In this document: one piece after another, positions 13,985 through 21,594 of the stretch
Layout: every line of letters begins with the position of its first letter
Position numbering within the stretch: position 1 is the first letter of the stretch
Assembly (NCBI GenBank): GCA_905234285.1
Contig: CAJOHK010000019.1
Coordinates: 34,290-66,599 of the forward strand
Reading direction: 5' to 3'
Source of the DNA: an uncultured Bacteroidales bacterium
Lineage (GTDB): Bacteria; Bacteroidota; Bacteroidia; Bacteroidales; UBA932
DNA length: 32,310 nt
Made by a program: the position numbers and the translations under genes
Notes under the pieces: generated by a model
Told to the model about the DNA's origin: nothing
Database searches by the model: none
The model's input: only the letters and a program-made list of their open reading frames with translations

Positions 13985-16111
13985 CTAGGCCTTTAGCGCG
14001 CGCATGGCGTTAACTACCGCCAGGACGGTGACACCCACATCGGCAAAGACAGCCATCCACATGGTGGCCAGGCCCAGGGCGGCCAGCACCAGCACGGCCA
14101 CTTTGATACCGATAGCCAGCCAGATGTTCTCCCGCGCAATGCGCAGGGTGCGGCGGGCGATACGGATGACGGTGGCTATCTTGGCGGGTTGGTCGTCCAT
14201 GAGCACCACGTCGGCGGCTTCGATAGCGGCATCGGAGCCCAGGGCGCCCATGGCGATGCCTACATCGGCACGGGTGAGAACCGGCGCGTCGTTGATGCCG
14301 TCGCCTACGAAGGCCAGGGTTCCCTGCGGCAGCAGGCGCTCTACCTGCGACACCTTGTCGGCGGGGAGGAGCTGGGCATGGTACTCATCCACACCGACGG
14401 TGCTGGCGACGGCGGCCGCTACACTCTCCTGGTCGCCGGTGAGCATCACCGTGCGGCTGACACCGGCCTGGCGAAGGGCGGCAATGGCTTCGGCGGCATC
14501 GGCCTTGATGCGGTCGCTGATCACGATGTGCCCGGCATACACGCCGTCAATGGCCACATGAATGATAGTGCCCGCGTGGTGGCAGGGGTGCCAGGCGGCG
14601 CCGTCGGCCTCCATGAGCTTGCTGTTGCCCACCGAGACGCGCTTGCCATTCACCAGGGCCCGCACGCCCTGACCGGCGGTTTCCTCGATGTCCTCGATGA
14701 CGCAATCGTCGTGCTCGTTGGGATAGGCCGCCAGGAGCGCCACGGCAATGGGGTGCGTGGAATGCCGTTCTACGTGTGCCGCCAGGTGCAGCAGTTCTTT
14801 CTGGTCAATCACCTCCGGATGCACGGCGGTCACCTCAAATACGCCTTGGGTGAGGGTGCCCGTCTTGTCGAAGACCACGGTTTGCACCTTGGCCAGGCTA
14901 TCCATGAGGTTGGATCCTTTGATGAGGATGCCTTTGCGGGAGGCGCCACCCAGGCCGCCGAAGAAGGTGAGCGGGACCGAAATCACCAGTGCGCAGGGGC
15001 AGGAAACCACCAGGAACAGCAGTCCGCGGTAAATCCAGGTAGCCCATTCGCCGGTAATAAGGCTCGGAACTACCGCCACCAACACGGCCAGCGCCACCAC
15101 GATAGGGGTATAGACCCGGGCAAAACGGGTGATGAAACTCTCGCTGCGGGACTTCCGGGACGCGGCGTTCTCTACCAGGTCCAGGATCTTGGCAGCGGTG
15201 GATTCGCCGAAGGCTTTGGTGGTACGCACCCGCAGCACACCAGCGCCATTTACGCAGCCGGAGAGGATTTCGTCCCCGGCCGATACGCTGCGCGGTACGC
15301 TCTCGCCGGTGAGGGCCACGGTGTCCAAGCTGGAATGGCCTTCCAGTACGACGCCGTCCATCGGCACTTTCTCACCAGGCTGAACGAGGATGACCTCCCC
15401 CGGCTGCACCTCGTCGGGATGCACCGTGAACAGTTCCCCGCCCCGTTCCACATGGGCAGCATCGGGCCGAATGTCCATCAGGTGCGCTATGCTCTTGCGG
15501 CTTCGGCCCTCGGCCATTTCCTCAAAAAGCTCGCCCACCTGGAAGAAAAGCATCACAAAAACCGCCTCTGGGAACTGGCTTTCGGCACCCGGCATGAAGC
15601 CGATGCCCAGCGCGCCCAGCGTGGCCACGCTCATCAGGAAGTCTTCGCTCAGGGCCTCGCCGTGCAGCAGGCCCTCGGCCGCTTCCTTCAGCGTGTCCCA
15701 GCCTACAATAAGATAGGGCAGCAAAAACAGCAGCAAATACTGCCAGGTAGCCCATTGGGTCTTCTTCTCAATGACAGCCGCCACGGCCAGCAGCACAGCC
15801 GCAACCAGAATCTTGATCAATCGGCCATGCCCCTCTTCCTCCTCATGGTGATGGTGGTGCTCATGTCCGTGATGATGCTCGTGCCCATGATCATGATGAT
15901 GTTCATGATGGTGCATGTGTTCATGATTATGTTCATGTTCACGCTCATGATCATGTTCATGATGGTGCATGTGCTCGTGCTCATGTTCCTGAACCGGATT
16001 GTTCATGTGCCCATGCTCTAATTCATGCTCGTGCTCATCATGTTCATGATGGTGCTCATGGTGGCAGTGCTCGCAGGCCTCGGGGGTATGTTCAGAATGC
16101 ATGTGTTCCAT
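13985..16111 (-). CDS. P1B-type heavy-metal ATPase (Zn/Cd/Pb class) with His-rich N-terminus
   Basis: Exports divalent metal ions, most likely Zn2+, Cd2+ or Pb2+, across the inner membrane using ATP. 708 residues. Residues 1-97 are about 44 histidines mixed with Glu and Asp, plus one CEHC near residue 13; there is no ferredoxin-like HMA domain. Then come membrane helices, the actuator loop with ALTGESVP, the metal-site helix VVSCPCALVISVP (CPC motif), the phosphorylation site DKTGTLTQG, HSTHPIA (the HP locus of P1B ATPases), and GDGINDAPVLTRADVGIAMG. The last membrane helix carries a lone Asp (MAVFADVGVTVLAVVNAMRA) as in ZntA-like pumps, which is why I prefer Zn/Cd over Cu. A Fur-like inverted repeat lies in its promoter. 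Confidence 0.93.
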   Translation of the reverse strand: MEHMHSEHTPEACEHCHHEHHHEHDEHEHELEHGHMNNPVQEHEHEHMHHHEHDHEREHEHNHEHMHHHEHHHDHGHEHHHGHEHHHHHEEEEGHGRLIKILVAAVLLAVAAVIEKKTQWATWQYLLLFLLPYLIVGWDTLKEAAEGLLHGEALSEDFLMSVATLGALGIGFMPGAESQFPEAVFVMLFFQVGELFEEMAEGRSRKSIAHLMDIRPDAAHVERGGELFTVHPDEVQPGEVILVQPGEKVPMDGVVLEGHSSLDTVALTGESVPRSVSAGDEILSGCVNGAGVLRVRTTKAFGESTAAKILDLVENAASRKSRSESFITRFARVYTPIVVALAVLVAVVPSLITGEWATWIYRGLLFLVVSCPCALVISVPLTFFGGLGGASRKGILIKGSNLMDSLAKVQTVVFDKTGTLTQGVFEVTAVHPEVIDQKELLHLAAHVERHSTHPIAVALLAAYPNEHDDCVIEDIEETAGQGVRALVNGKRVSVGNSKLMEADGAAWHPCHHAGTIIHVAIDGVYAGHIVISDRIKADAAEAIAALRQAGVSRTVMLTGDQESVAAAVASTVGVDEYHAQLLPADKVSQVERLLPQGTLAFVGDGINDAPVLTRADVGIAMGALGSDAAIEAADVVLMDDQPAKIATVIRIARRTLRIARENIWLAIGIKVAVLVLAALGLATMWMAVFADVGVTVLAVVNAMRALKA

Positions 16112-16132
16112 AGTTTTTGCGTTTTACTGCTG

Positions 16133-16167
16133 CAAAGATAGGGTCCTTAGGCTGCAACCGGGTTGCA
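16133..16167 (-). promoter_or_regulatory. Metal ATPase promoter with a 7-1-7 operator-like palindrome
   Basis: On the minus strand the -7 box TATCTTTG (16140-16133) lies 21 bases before the ATPase ATG. Directly upstream is the perfect palindrome TGCAACC-G-GGTTGCA (16153-16167), which overlaps the expected -33 zone. A 7-1-7 inverted repeat is the usual shape of Fur/Zur/PerR-family operators. Which regulator binds, if any, is inference. Confidence 0.6.
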
Positions 16168-16200
16168 AACTCCCCACTTGGCCAAAAGCGCCCCCGAAAG

Positions 16201-16302
16201 AATCACCTAACCATCTTATTATCAGTAACTTACAAACATTTAGTCCGGCTATTTGCCGGACTAAATATCCATAAAACGCTAATTATCAACATCTTAAGTG
16301 AT
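16201..16302. repeat. 102-bp palindromic element, family 1, copy D
   Basis: Left end AATCACCTAA, right end CTTAAGTGAT. The central stem TTTAGTCCGGC pairs perfectly with GCCGGACTAAA (loop TATTT). Relative to copies A, E and F, the base pair outside AGTCCGGC has changed from C:G to T:A on both sides. It lies between the ATPase promoter and copy E. Confidence 0.85.
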
Positions 16303-16342
16303 CCACCACAATAAGTCATTAGCATATCAATCATTTTGCCAG

Positions 16343-16445
16343 AATCACCCAACTCTCTAATAATCAGTTATTTACAAAAAGTCAGTCCGGCAAATAGCCG
16401 GACTGAATATTCACAACTCGCTGATACTCAGCTATTAAACTGATT
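16343..16445. repeat. 102-bp palindromic element, family 1, copy E
   Basis: Left end AATCACCCAA, right end TTAAACTGATT (the most diverged end). The core AGTCCGGC-AAATA-GCCGGACT (16384-16404) has its loop in the opposite sense to copies C and D, while the arms keep the same orientation. It is 40 bases after copy D. Confidence 0.85.
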
Positions 16446-16466
16446 CTACACTTAGCAATTGAACGA

Positions 16467-16568
16467 AATCACTTAAGCGCTTAATACTGAGCACTTTACA
16501 CAAAAGCAGTCCGGCAAATAGCCGGACTGAATATCGATAAGCATCTGATTATCAGAAGATTACGTGAT
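16467..16568. repeat. 102-bp palindromic element, family 1, copy F
   Basis: Left end AATCACTTAAG, right end TTACGTGAT. The core AGTCCGGC-AAATA-GCCGGACT is at 16508-16528. It is 21 bases after copy E and ends 20 bases before the stop of the minus-strand aminopeptidase. The whole stretch 16112-16588 holds no gene, only the ATPase promoter and copies D, E and F. Confidence 0.85.
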
Positions 16569-16588
16569 CACCAGCAGAAGCGGCAAAC

Positions 16589-17992
16589 TTAGCGGGCGGC
16601 GGCCAGGGCGGCCTCTACGTCGTCGGGGGCGATGGGGAGGCGGTGGGGGCCGAGACGGCGGGCGCCGGTGGGCGTTACCAGAACATCGTCCTCCAGGCGG
16701 ATACCGCCGAAGTCGTAGTAGCTCTCCAGGGCAGCGTAGTTCACAAAGGAACCGCCGAGGCCCTCTTTCTTGAACTTTTCAATGAGGGCGGGGATGAAAT
16801 AGATGCCGGGCTCGTCGGTAATCACGTGGCCGGGGCGCAGGCGGCGGGCCATACGCAGGGAGCCGAGGCCGAGCTGCCTCGCGCGCTGTTGGTCCGGGTC
16901 ATAGCCCACCAGGTTCTCGCCCAGGTCTTCCATGTCGTGCACATCCAGGCCCATGTTGTGCCCCAGACCGTGGGGCTGGAACAGACCGGCGATGCCAAAA
17001 GCCACCATCTCGTCCAGATCCCCGTGGACCAAGCCCAGGGCCGACAGTCCTTCCAGCATCTTGCGGGCGGTGGCTAAATGCACCTCCCGGTAGGTCACAC
17101 CCGGCTTGGTTAAACTGAACGCCAGCTCGTTACACTCATATACAATCTCGTAAATCTCCCGTTGCTTCTGAGTGAACTTGCCCGAAGTGGGATAAGTGCG
17201 GGTGAAGTCCGAGGCATAGTGCTCATTGCTCTCCACGCCGGCATCGATGACCATAAGTTTGCCGGGCTCCACTACCGCCGCGTGACCGTGGTTGTGCAAG
17301 GTTTCGCCATGCTGCGTAAGGATGGTGGGGAACGAAACGCCCCAGCCCTTGGCCAGTGCCACGCTTTCCATGCGGCCCACAATCTCCTGCTCCACAATAC
17401 CCAGGGCGATGGAATCCCGCGCCACGGAATGCATCTCATATCCCAGGGCGCAAGCCGCATCCAGGGCCGCAATCTCTATGTCCTCTTTGATGAGGCGCAT
17501 GGAAATGACCGCCTGGGTAAGGGGCAGGGAAACGCCCTTGTCGATGCTGGCGCAGCCCAGCAGCTGCATGAGCCGCAAAGTATTATAGTAACGCGACGGG
17601 GCCAGGTAGTGGATGGGACGACCAGACTTTTTGGCCAGTTCCACCGGATTCTCCACGGCGGCATAAGGGGCGGTATAGGCAATGCCCACGGCATCGGCCT
17701 TGGAGCGTACGGACGGCTGGGGACCCATCCAGATGATGTCGTCAATCTCTACGTCATCGGCGAAAAGGGTCTCGGCCCCGCTGTCGATGTCCAGGACGGC
17801 GGCCATGAGGGGCTCGTCCAGGCCAAAGAAATACAGCCAGGAACTATCCTGGCGCCACTTGTAGCAATTATCCTTGTATTGGGCCGGCGCCTCGGCGTTA
17901 CCTATAAAAAGAATAAGGCCCGACTCTCCGGCTTCACGCATCTTTTGGAGCAGCACCTGACGGCGCCGCAGATAAACTTCCTTGGGGAACAT
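16589..17992 (-). CDS. Xaa-Pro aminopeptidase (M24B family)
   Basis: Removes N-terminal residues that precede proline. 467 residues from MFPKEVYLRRR; an upstream in-frame start would add eight residues across the promoter. The N-terminal creatinase-like domain (~1-175) contains the WRQDSSWLYFFGLDEP segment typical of PepP-type enzymes; the C-terminal pita-bread domain has the five metal ligands in order: VIDAGVE, SDFTRTYP, QPHGLGHNMGLDVHD, DEPGIYF and RLEDDVLVTP. There is no signal peptide, so it is probably cytosolic. Its promoter box TATCTTTG (18021-18014) lies 21 bases upstream of the ATG and is back to back with the DUF456 promoter. Copies F, E and D of the 102-bp element follow its stop. 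Confidence 0.94.
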   Translation of the reverse strand: MFPKEVYLRRRQVLLQKMREAGESGLILFIGNAEAPAQYKDNCYKWRQDSSWLYFFGLDEPLMAAVLDIDSGAETLFADDVEIDDIIWMGPQPSVRSKADAVGIAYTAPYAAVENPVELAKKSGRPIHYLAPSRYYNTLRLMQLLGCASIDKGVSLPLTQAVISMRLIKEDIEIAALDAACALGYEMHSVARDSIALGIVEQEIVGRMESVALAKGWGVSFPTILTQHGETLHNHGHAAVVEPGKLMVIDAGVESNEHYASDFTRTYPTSGKFTQKQREIYEIVYECNELAFSLTKPGVTYREVHLATARKMLEGLSALGLVHGDLDEMVAFGIAGLFQPHGLGHNMGLDVHDMEDLGENLVGYDPDQQRARQLGLGSLRMARRLRPGHVITDEPGIYFIPALIEKFKKEGLGGSFVNYAALESYYDFGGIRLEDDVLVTPTGARRLGPHRLPIAPDDVEAALAAAR

Positions 17993-18013
17993 AATTTGCA
18001 GTATTATTTTCTC

Positions 18014-18034
18014 CAAAGATAATCAATAATTTTG
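18014..18034. promoter_or_regulatory. Divergent -7 boxes for the aminopeptidase and DUF456 genes
   Basis: Minus-strand TATCTTTG at 18021-18014 faces the aminopeptidase. Plus-strand TAATTTTG at 18027-18034 lies five bases before the DUF456 ATG. The two ATGs are 46 bases apart. The plus-strand leader would be nearly absent. No convincing -33 boxes. Confidence 0.55.
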
Positions 18035-18038
18035 TGGT

Positions 18039-18533
18039 ATGGAAACGTTTATTGCCATATTGGCCATTGCACTGGGCATAGTAGGAATCATCGGAAGCAT
18101 CGCCCCCGGCCTGCCCGGCCCGCCCATGAGCTGGCTGGGAATGCTGGCTCTCTATATCTGGGGAAGCGGAACCAACGCCGCCCATGAGCCCATGTCTACC
18201 ACCTTCCTGCTGGTGTGGCTGGGCATTGTGATAGTAATAAGTATCCTGGACTACATTGTCCCCGCCTACTTTACCAAGATCACCGGAGGCAGCAAGTACG
18301 GCGGCTGGGGCGCCATCGCCGGCCTGTTCCTGGGACTTATCTACCCGCCCGTGGGCATGATCCTGGGCTCCCTCATAGGTGCATTTGTGGCCGAGCTTCT
18401 CTTTGCGGGAAAAGACACGGCCACATCGCTTAAATCGGCCTTTGGCGCATTCCTGGGCTTCCTCTTTGGGACAGGGCTCAAGCTTACGGTATCGGCCGTT
18501 ATGTTATTCTACCTGGTAGTTTACGCCTTTTAA
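18039..18533 (+). CDS. DUF456 family membrane protein
   Basis: A 164-residue protein with about four to five hydrophobic segments and many glycines: GIVGIIGSIAPGLPGPPMSW at the start, then KITGGSKYGGWGAIAGLFLG and PPVGMILGSLIGAFVAELLF. The GS-APGLPGPP and TGGSKYG-WGA-GLFLG phrases are characteristic of the DUF456 family, whose function is unknown. The repeated Gly-rich helices suggest tightly packed membrane hairpins. Its stop codon shares bases with the stop of the convergent lipoprotein gene (18530-18533), so there is no room for a separate terminator. Confidence 0.88.
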   Translation: METFIAILAIALGIVGIIGSIAPGLPGPPMSWLGMLALYIWGSGTNAAHEPMSTTFLLVWLGIVIVISILDYIVPAYFTKITGGSKYGGWGAIAGLFLGLIYPPVGMILGSLIGAFVAELLFAGKDTATSLKSAFGAFLGFLFGTGLKLTVSAVMLFYLVVYAF

Positions 18534-19294
18534 TAGCGGTCTTCTATCTCGTCCTCCTTGTCCTCGATGTACTCGACAAAGCGGTCACGCAGCCACTCGG
18601 GGACTGATTTGTCGGCCTTCACCTTTTTCTCGATGGCCCACAGCTGGTCCTCGATGCGCTTGGCGCCCTTCTTGTTGCCGTCGCGCAGCGCATTGTTGTA
18701 GCGGGCCAGCATGCCATAGACGCCATACTTGCGGCACAGGCCATCCAGGGTCATAGGGAACTCTTCCGGCTGGGCAGGGGTGGCAGGGGTGGTGGCCACA
18801 GGGACGTTGTTGGAAATATTGAAGTCCATGCGTACGCCCTTGGTATTCTTAAGCAACTCGGCTGCTTCTTTGGCCGAGAAGAGCTTTTTGCTGCCGTCGG
18901 GGCCGGCCGGAACCGAGAACACGATGGTGCGCTCTACGTTGGGAGAGGCGTTGTACACAGGCACCAGGTTCACCAGATCCTCGCCTTCCAGCACCAGGCC
19001 TTCCCGAACGCGGATGGAACGGTCGTCCAGGGGGGTGAGGTTGATGGAAAGATCCGGAATGGCCCCCTGCATCTCCTTACGGACGGGAACCACGGCATGG
19101 ATGGCATACTTGGAGTCATTGTCGGGGTCCGGGGCCGAATAGAGCTTGACATCGGCGCCCAGGCTGAACGAAGTGAAGGCGTTGCCGGCAAACTCCACGG
19201 TGTTTTTGGGGATGTAGAGTTCGGCCGATTTTTGCTGATTACAGGCAACCAGGGTAAAGGAAAGGAGGGTTGCAAGGAAAAGTACTCTCTTCAT
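18530..19294 (-). CDS. Hypothetical lipoprotein
   Basis: 254 residues from MKRVLFLATLLSF with a lipobox ending LVAC at residues ~15-18. The start excludes 17 upstream in-frame residues that would run through the promoter. The first ~150 mature residues look beta-rich (ADVKLYSAPDPDNDSKYAIH, DLSINLTPLDDRSIRVREGL), followed by a proline/threonine linker (TTPATPAQPEE) and a charged helical C-terminal ~65 residues (KRIEDQLWAIEKKVKADKS). I do not recognise a named family. It is probably outer-membrane anchored. It has its own -7 box and is convergent with DUF456. Confidence 0.78.
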   Translation of the reverse strand: MKRVLFLATLLSFTLVACNQQKSAELYIPKNTVEFAGNAFTSFSLGADVKLYSAPDPDNDSKYAIHAVVPVRKEMQGAIPDLSINLTPLDDRSIRVREGLVLEGEDLVNLVPVYNASPNVERTIVFSVPAGPDGSKKLFSAKEAAELLKNTKGVRMDFNISNNVPVATTPATPAQPEEFPMTLDGLCRKYGVYGMLARYNNALRDGNKKGAKRIEDQLWAIEKKVKADKSVPEWLRDRFVEYIEDKEDEIEDRY

Positions 19295-19323
19295 ATAGTT
19301 TTTGTGTTTAATTGTCTGATTTA

Positions 19324-19331
19324 CAAATATA
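19324..19331 (-). promoter_or_regulatory. -7 box TATATTTG for the lipoprotein
   Basis: TATATTTG on the minus strand matches TAnnTTTG, 29 bases upstream of the lipoprotein ATG, in the 58-base gap after the GNAT gene. No -33 box at the usual spacing. Confidence 0.55.
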
Positions 19332-19352
19332 CTTAAAAATCCCAATATAACA

Positions 19353-19862
19353 TTAACCCAGCTTGTATATTTCGCTTACATGGGCAAATCCCCGCTTTTC
19401 GAAGAAGCGATGGGCGGCATGATTGTTCTTCCCCGATTCCAGGTAAATATCCCGGATACCCCGCCCCCGAAGCCAGTCAATGGCCGTCTGCAAGAGCAGG
19501 CCGCCGGCGCCGTGACCGCGGTAATCTTCCCGAACCAGCACGTCGCACACCATACCGAAGGGGACGTCGCCGTCCTCCTCGATATCGGCCACGCAGAAGC
19601 CTACGATGCGCCCGTCGTCCACGGCCTTCCACACCTCGGCAAAAGACGCGTTGGCAATGTGCTCGTGAATATATTTCATCCATTTCTTGCGGGCGTCGGC
19701 GGCGGGGCGGGCCTCCAAGACGCCGTCCCGGACAACGCCTTCCCCTACGCCCATCTGGATTTCTCCGTGGGAAATGTACTCGCGGTGGGCGTCGATGTGC
19801 CCCAAAAAGAGGTCGGCCAGGGCCGGGGCATCGGCCAGCCGGGCAATTTGAATTTCTAACAT
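19353..19862 (-). CDS. GNAT family N-acetyltransferase
   Basis: 169 residues. The acetyl-CoA site motif is visible as DVLVREDYRGHGAGGLLLQ (R-x-x-G-x-G/A form) at ~109-127, followed by LRGRGIRDIYLESGKNN and the closing AAHRFFEKRGF, which are the usual motifs A and B of the family. The substrate cannot be inferred from sequence. It starts one base after the stop of the 565-residue membrane protein gene and is probably co-transcribed with it. Confidence 0.9.
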   Translation of the reverse strand: MLEIQIARLADAPALADLFLGHIDAHREYISHGEIQMGVGEGVVRDGVLEARPAADARKKWMKYIHEHIANASFAEVWKAVDDGRIVGFCVADIEEDGDVPFGMVCDVLVREDYRGHGAGGLLLQTAIDWLRGRGIRDIYLESGKNNHAAHRFFEKRGFAHVSEIYKLG

Positions 19863-19863
19863 A

Positions 19864-21561
19864 CTAATTGCGGAATAGGGTTTTCAGGCGCTCCCACACG
19901 CTCTTGATGGAATTGGTAACCACCAGCAGCAGGGCAAACATGGTGACCATGGCCACAATGAGTACCACCACGGCGGCCAGCTTGCTGGTTTCCAGGCCGA
20001 AATAGGCCAGGAACGGCATCTCCGACTCCTGGAAGAAGAGCTCGAAGGTAGAAGCCACCGAGATGATGGCCAGGATAATATTGAGAAGGAACTCGCTGCG
20101 CATGGCTTTGTAGTCGGCCAGGTTGTGCAGGCTGTTGTCTACGCTGTCCATGAGCTGGTTCAGGCTTTCCATGTCCTGCGGCAGGCCCAGGCGCTCGGTG
20201 GTGCGGTCGAACATCACCTTGTGAGACGGGAACTTGGAATACTTTACCACATCCAGCTGCGTAACCAGGCGCGTGAGGCGCATGGAGAGCTTGGCATTCT
20301 CGCCGATGAGGTCCTCGGACGACTTTTTCTCGGCTTCCAGGGTAGAAAGGACCACCGTATCCCGCGCCAGGCCGATGATATACTTCTTGGCCAGAATCAT
20401 CTGCAGAATCATGAGGTACTCGGGCCAGGAAACATGGTAGTGGGCGCGTTCCTTCAGGTGCTCCACCCAGTTCACGCCCTCTTCCCCTGCTCCGCGCCGG
20501 CCATAGGTACCCAGCACCATGCACAGGGAACTGCCCGCCAGCACCAGGTCGTCGGTGTCGATGGCGATATTCTCCCCGCATACCTCGTCAAAGGCCGCCG
20601 GATCCCGGTAGGGCCATTCCTCGGGGTACAGTGACAGCAGGCCGATTAGCTCGCTTTTGTGCTCCTCCCGGATGTGGTTCACAATCTCGGCCTCGGTGAG
20701 ATAGCCGGGCTTGTCGGGGTCATTCTCAAAGAGGTCGCTCCCGTCCTTGTTGATGTGCTGGAGGTTCTCCCAGATGTCCACCATGGCATAGTGCAGGTCG
20801 TTATCGACCGAGAAGGGCGCGCTGTTCCACCGGCGGATGAGCTTGCGCTGCTCGGCAAAAGAGATATCCTCCTTGAACTTGGAGCAGTGCCGATAGATGA
20901 AGTTCTTATAGCGAAGGGCCACGGCATCGAAGCTGCGGCCGGTACCCAGGTTGCCCATGCGCTCGGGCTCTTCCAGCGGATTGCCGTCGGCGTCCAGCCA
21001 GATGGCATCTACCGCAAAGTGGGACTTGTAGTCGATGCCAGTTTTTTCACTCCCCTCTTCCTTGGACCAGAACTCGGCACTGAGCCAGCTGCTCAGGAAG
21101 GCAATGATATGGTCTGTGGTTACCGGACGGCTGAGCTTGCAGGCGTGCCCGTCAAAAAGGAAACGATAGGTGAAGGATACGGTGTGGCCGAAGAAGAGGT
21201 TCATCTCCACGTTGCAGTGGCCGCTGAGAGTAGCCTCGTAAATGGACTCGTCGGGGGCCGGGATGATGGGCATGGTAAAGTCGAAGCCCCGCAGGCTGTA
21301 CCGCCGCACGTTGCCGTGCACCGGCGCGTTTTTGGGGAGCACAAAGATCTGGTTCTCGATGTCCCGCTCCACCCACGCGATGGGGGTCCTCAGGGCATCG
21401 GCCTTTTCCAGATAGATTTCCTTTTGGGCATCGTACGCCTGGAACGGGGCATCCATCTCCTGGAGGGTGCGCTGCGGCAGCACAAACTCCTTGGTGTGAT
21501 GCACCGAGAAAGTCTGGATAAAGACCACGGAAAAGCCCGGGTAGGTTAGCATTTGGGACAT
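19864..21561 (-). CDS. Unrecognised 565-residue protein with two C-terminal membrane helices
   Basis: I do not recognise this protein. Residues 1 to about 400 are soluble and mixed in character, with acidic and aromatic-rich segments (for example LSSWLSAEFWSKEEGSEKTG, YPEEWPYRDPAAFDEVCGEN). Residues ~400-490 are helical with coiled-coil-like spacing (EKKSSEDLIGENAKLSMRLT, SLNQLMDSVDNSLHNLADYK). The last ~75 residues hold two membrane helices (LLNIILAIISVASTFELFF and LAAVVVLIVAMVTMFALLLV) and a short basic tail. The long soluble domain plus helical stalk plus two C-terminal helices resembles the CorA-type layout, but I see no GMN signature. It lies 33 bases after pyrG and one base before a GNAT gene. 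A second ATG three codons in is an alternative start. Confidence 0.75.
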   Translation of the reverse strand: MSQMLTYPGFSVVFIQTFSVHHTKEFVLPQRTLQEMDAPFQAYDAQKEIYLEKADALRTPIAWVERDIENQIFVLPKNAPVHGNVRRYSLRGFDFTMPIIPAPDESIYEATLSGHCNVEMNLFFGHTVSFTYRFLFDGHACKLSRPVTTDHIIAFLSSWLSAEFWSKEEGSEKTGIDYKSHFAVDAIWLDADGNPLEEPERMGNLGTGRSFDAVALRYKNFIYRHCSKFKEDISFAEQRKLIRRWNSAPFSVDNDLHYAMVDIWENLQHINKDGSDLFENDPDKPGYLTEAEIVNHIREEHKSELIGLLSLYPEEWPYRDPAAFDEVCGENIAIDTDDLVLAGSSLCMVLGTYGRRGAGEEGVNWVEHLKERAHYHVSWPEYLMILQMILAKKYIIGLARDTVVLSTLEAEKKSSEDLIGENAKLSMRLTRLVTQLDVVKYSKFPSHKVMFDRTTERLGLPQDMESLNQLMDSVDNSLHNLADYKAMRSEFLLNIILAIISVASTFELFFQESEMPFLAYFGLETSKLAAVVVLIVAMVTMFALLLVVTNSIKSVWERLKTLFRN

Positions 21562-21594
21562 GGGCGTAAACGGTTAGCTTCCCAAAGGTAAGGA

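Noticed and set aside
14189..16021. A 610-codon open frame antisense to the metal ATPase
   Set aside because: It mirrors the ATPase codons, including a Met/Val/Phe-rich run that is simply the complement of the His codons. The ATPase has every family motif in the other direction.
15830..16110. CATGATG-type DNA repeat as a separate feature
   Set aside because: It encodes the His-rich tail of the ATPase in frame, so it is explained as coding low complexity.
16201..16568. CRISPR array at copies D to F
   Set aside because: Units are 102 bp with diverged arms and only a 21-base common core; spacers are unequal (40 and 21 bases), and there are no cas genes nearby.
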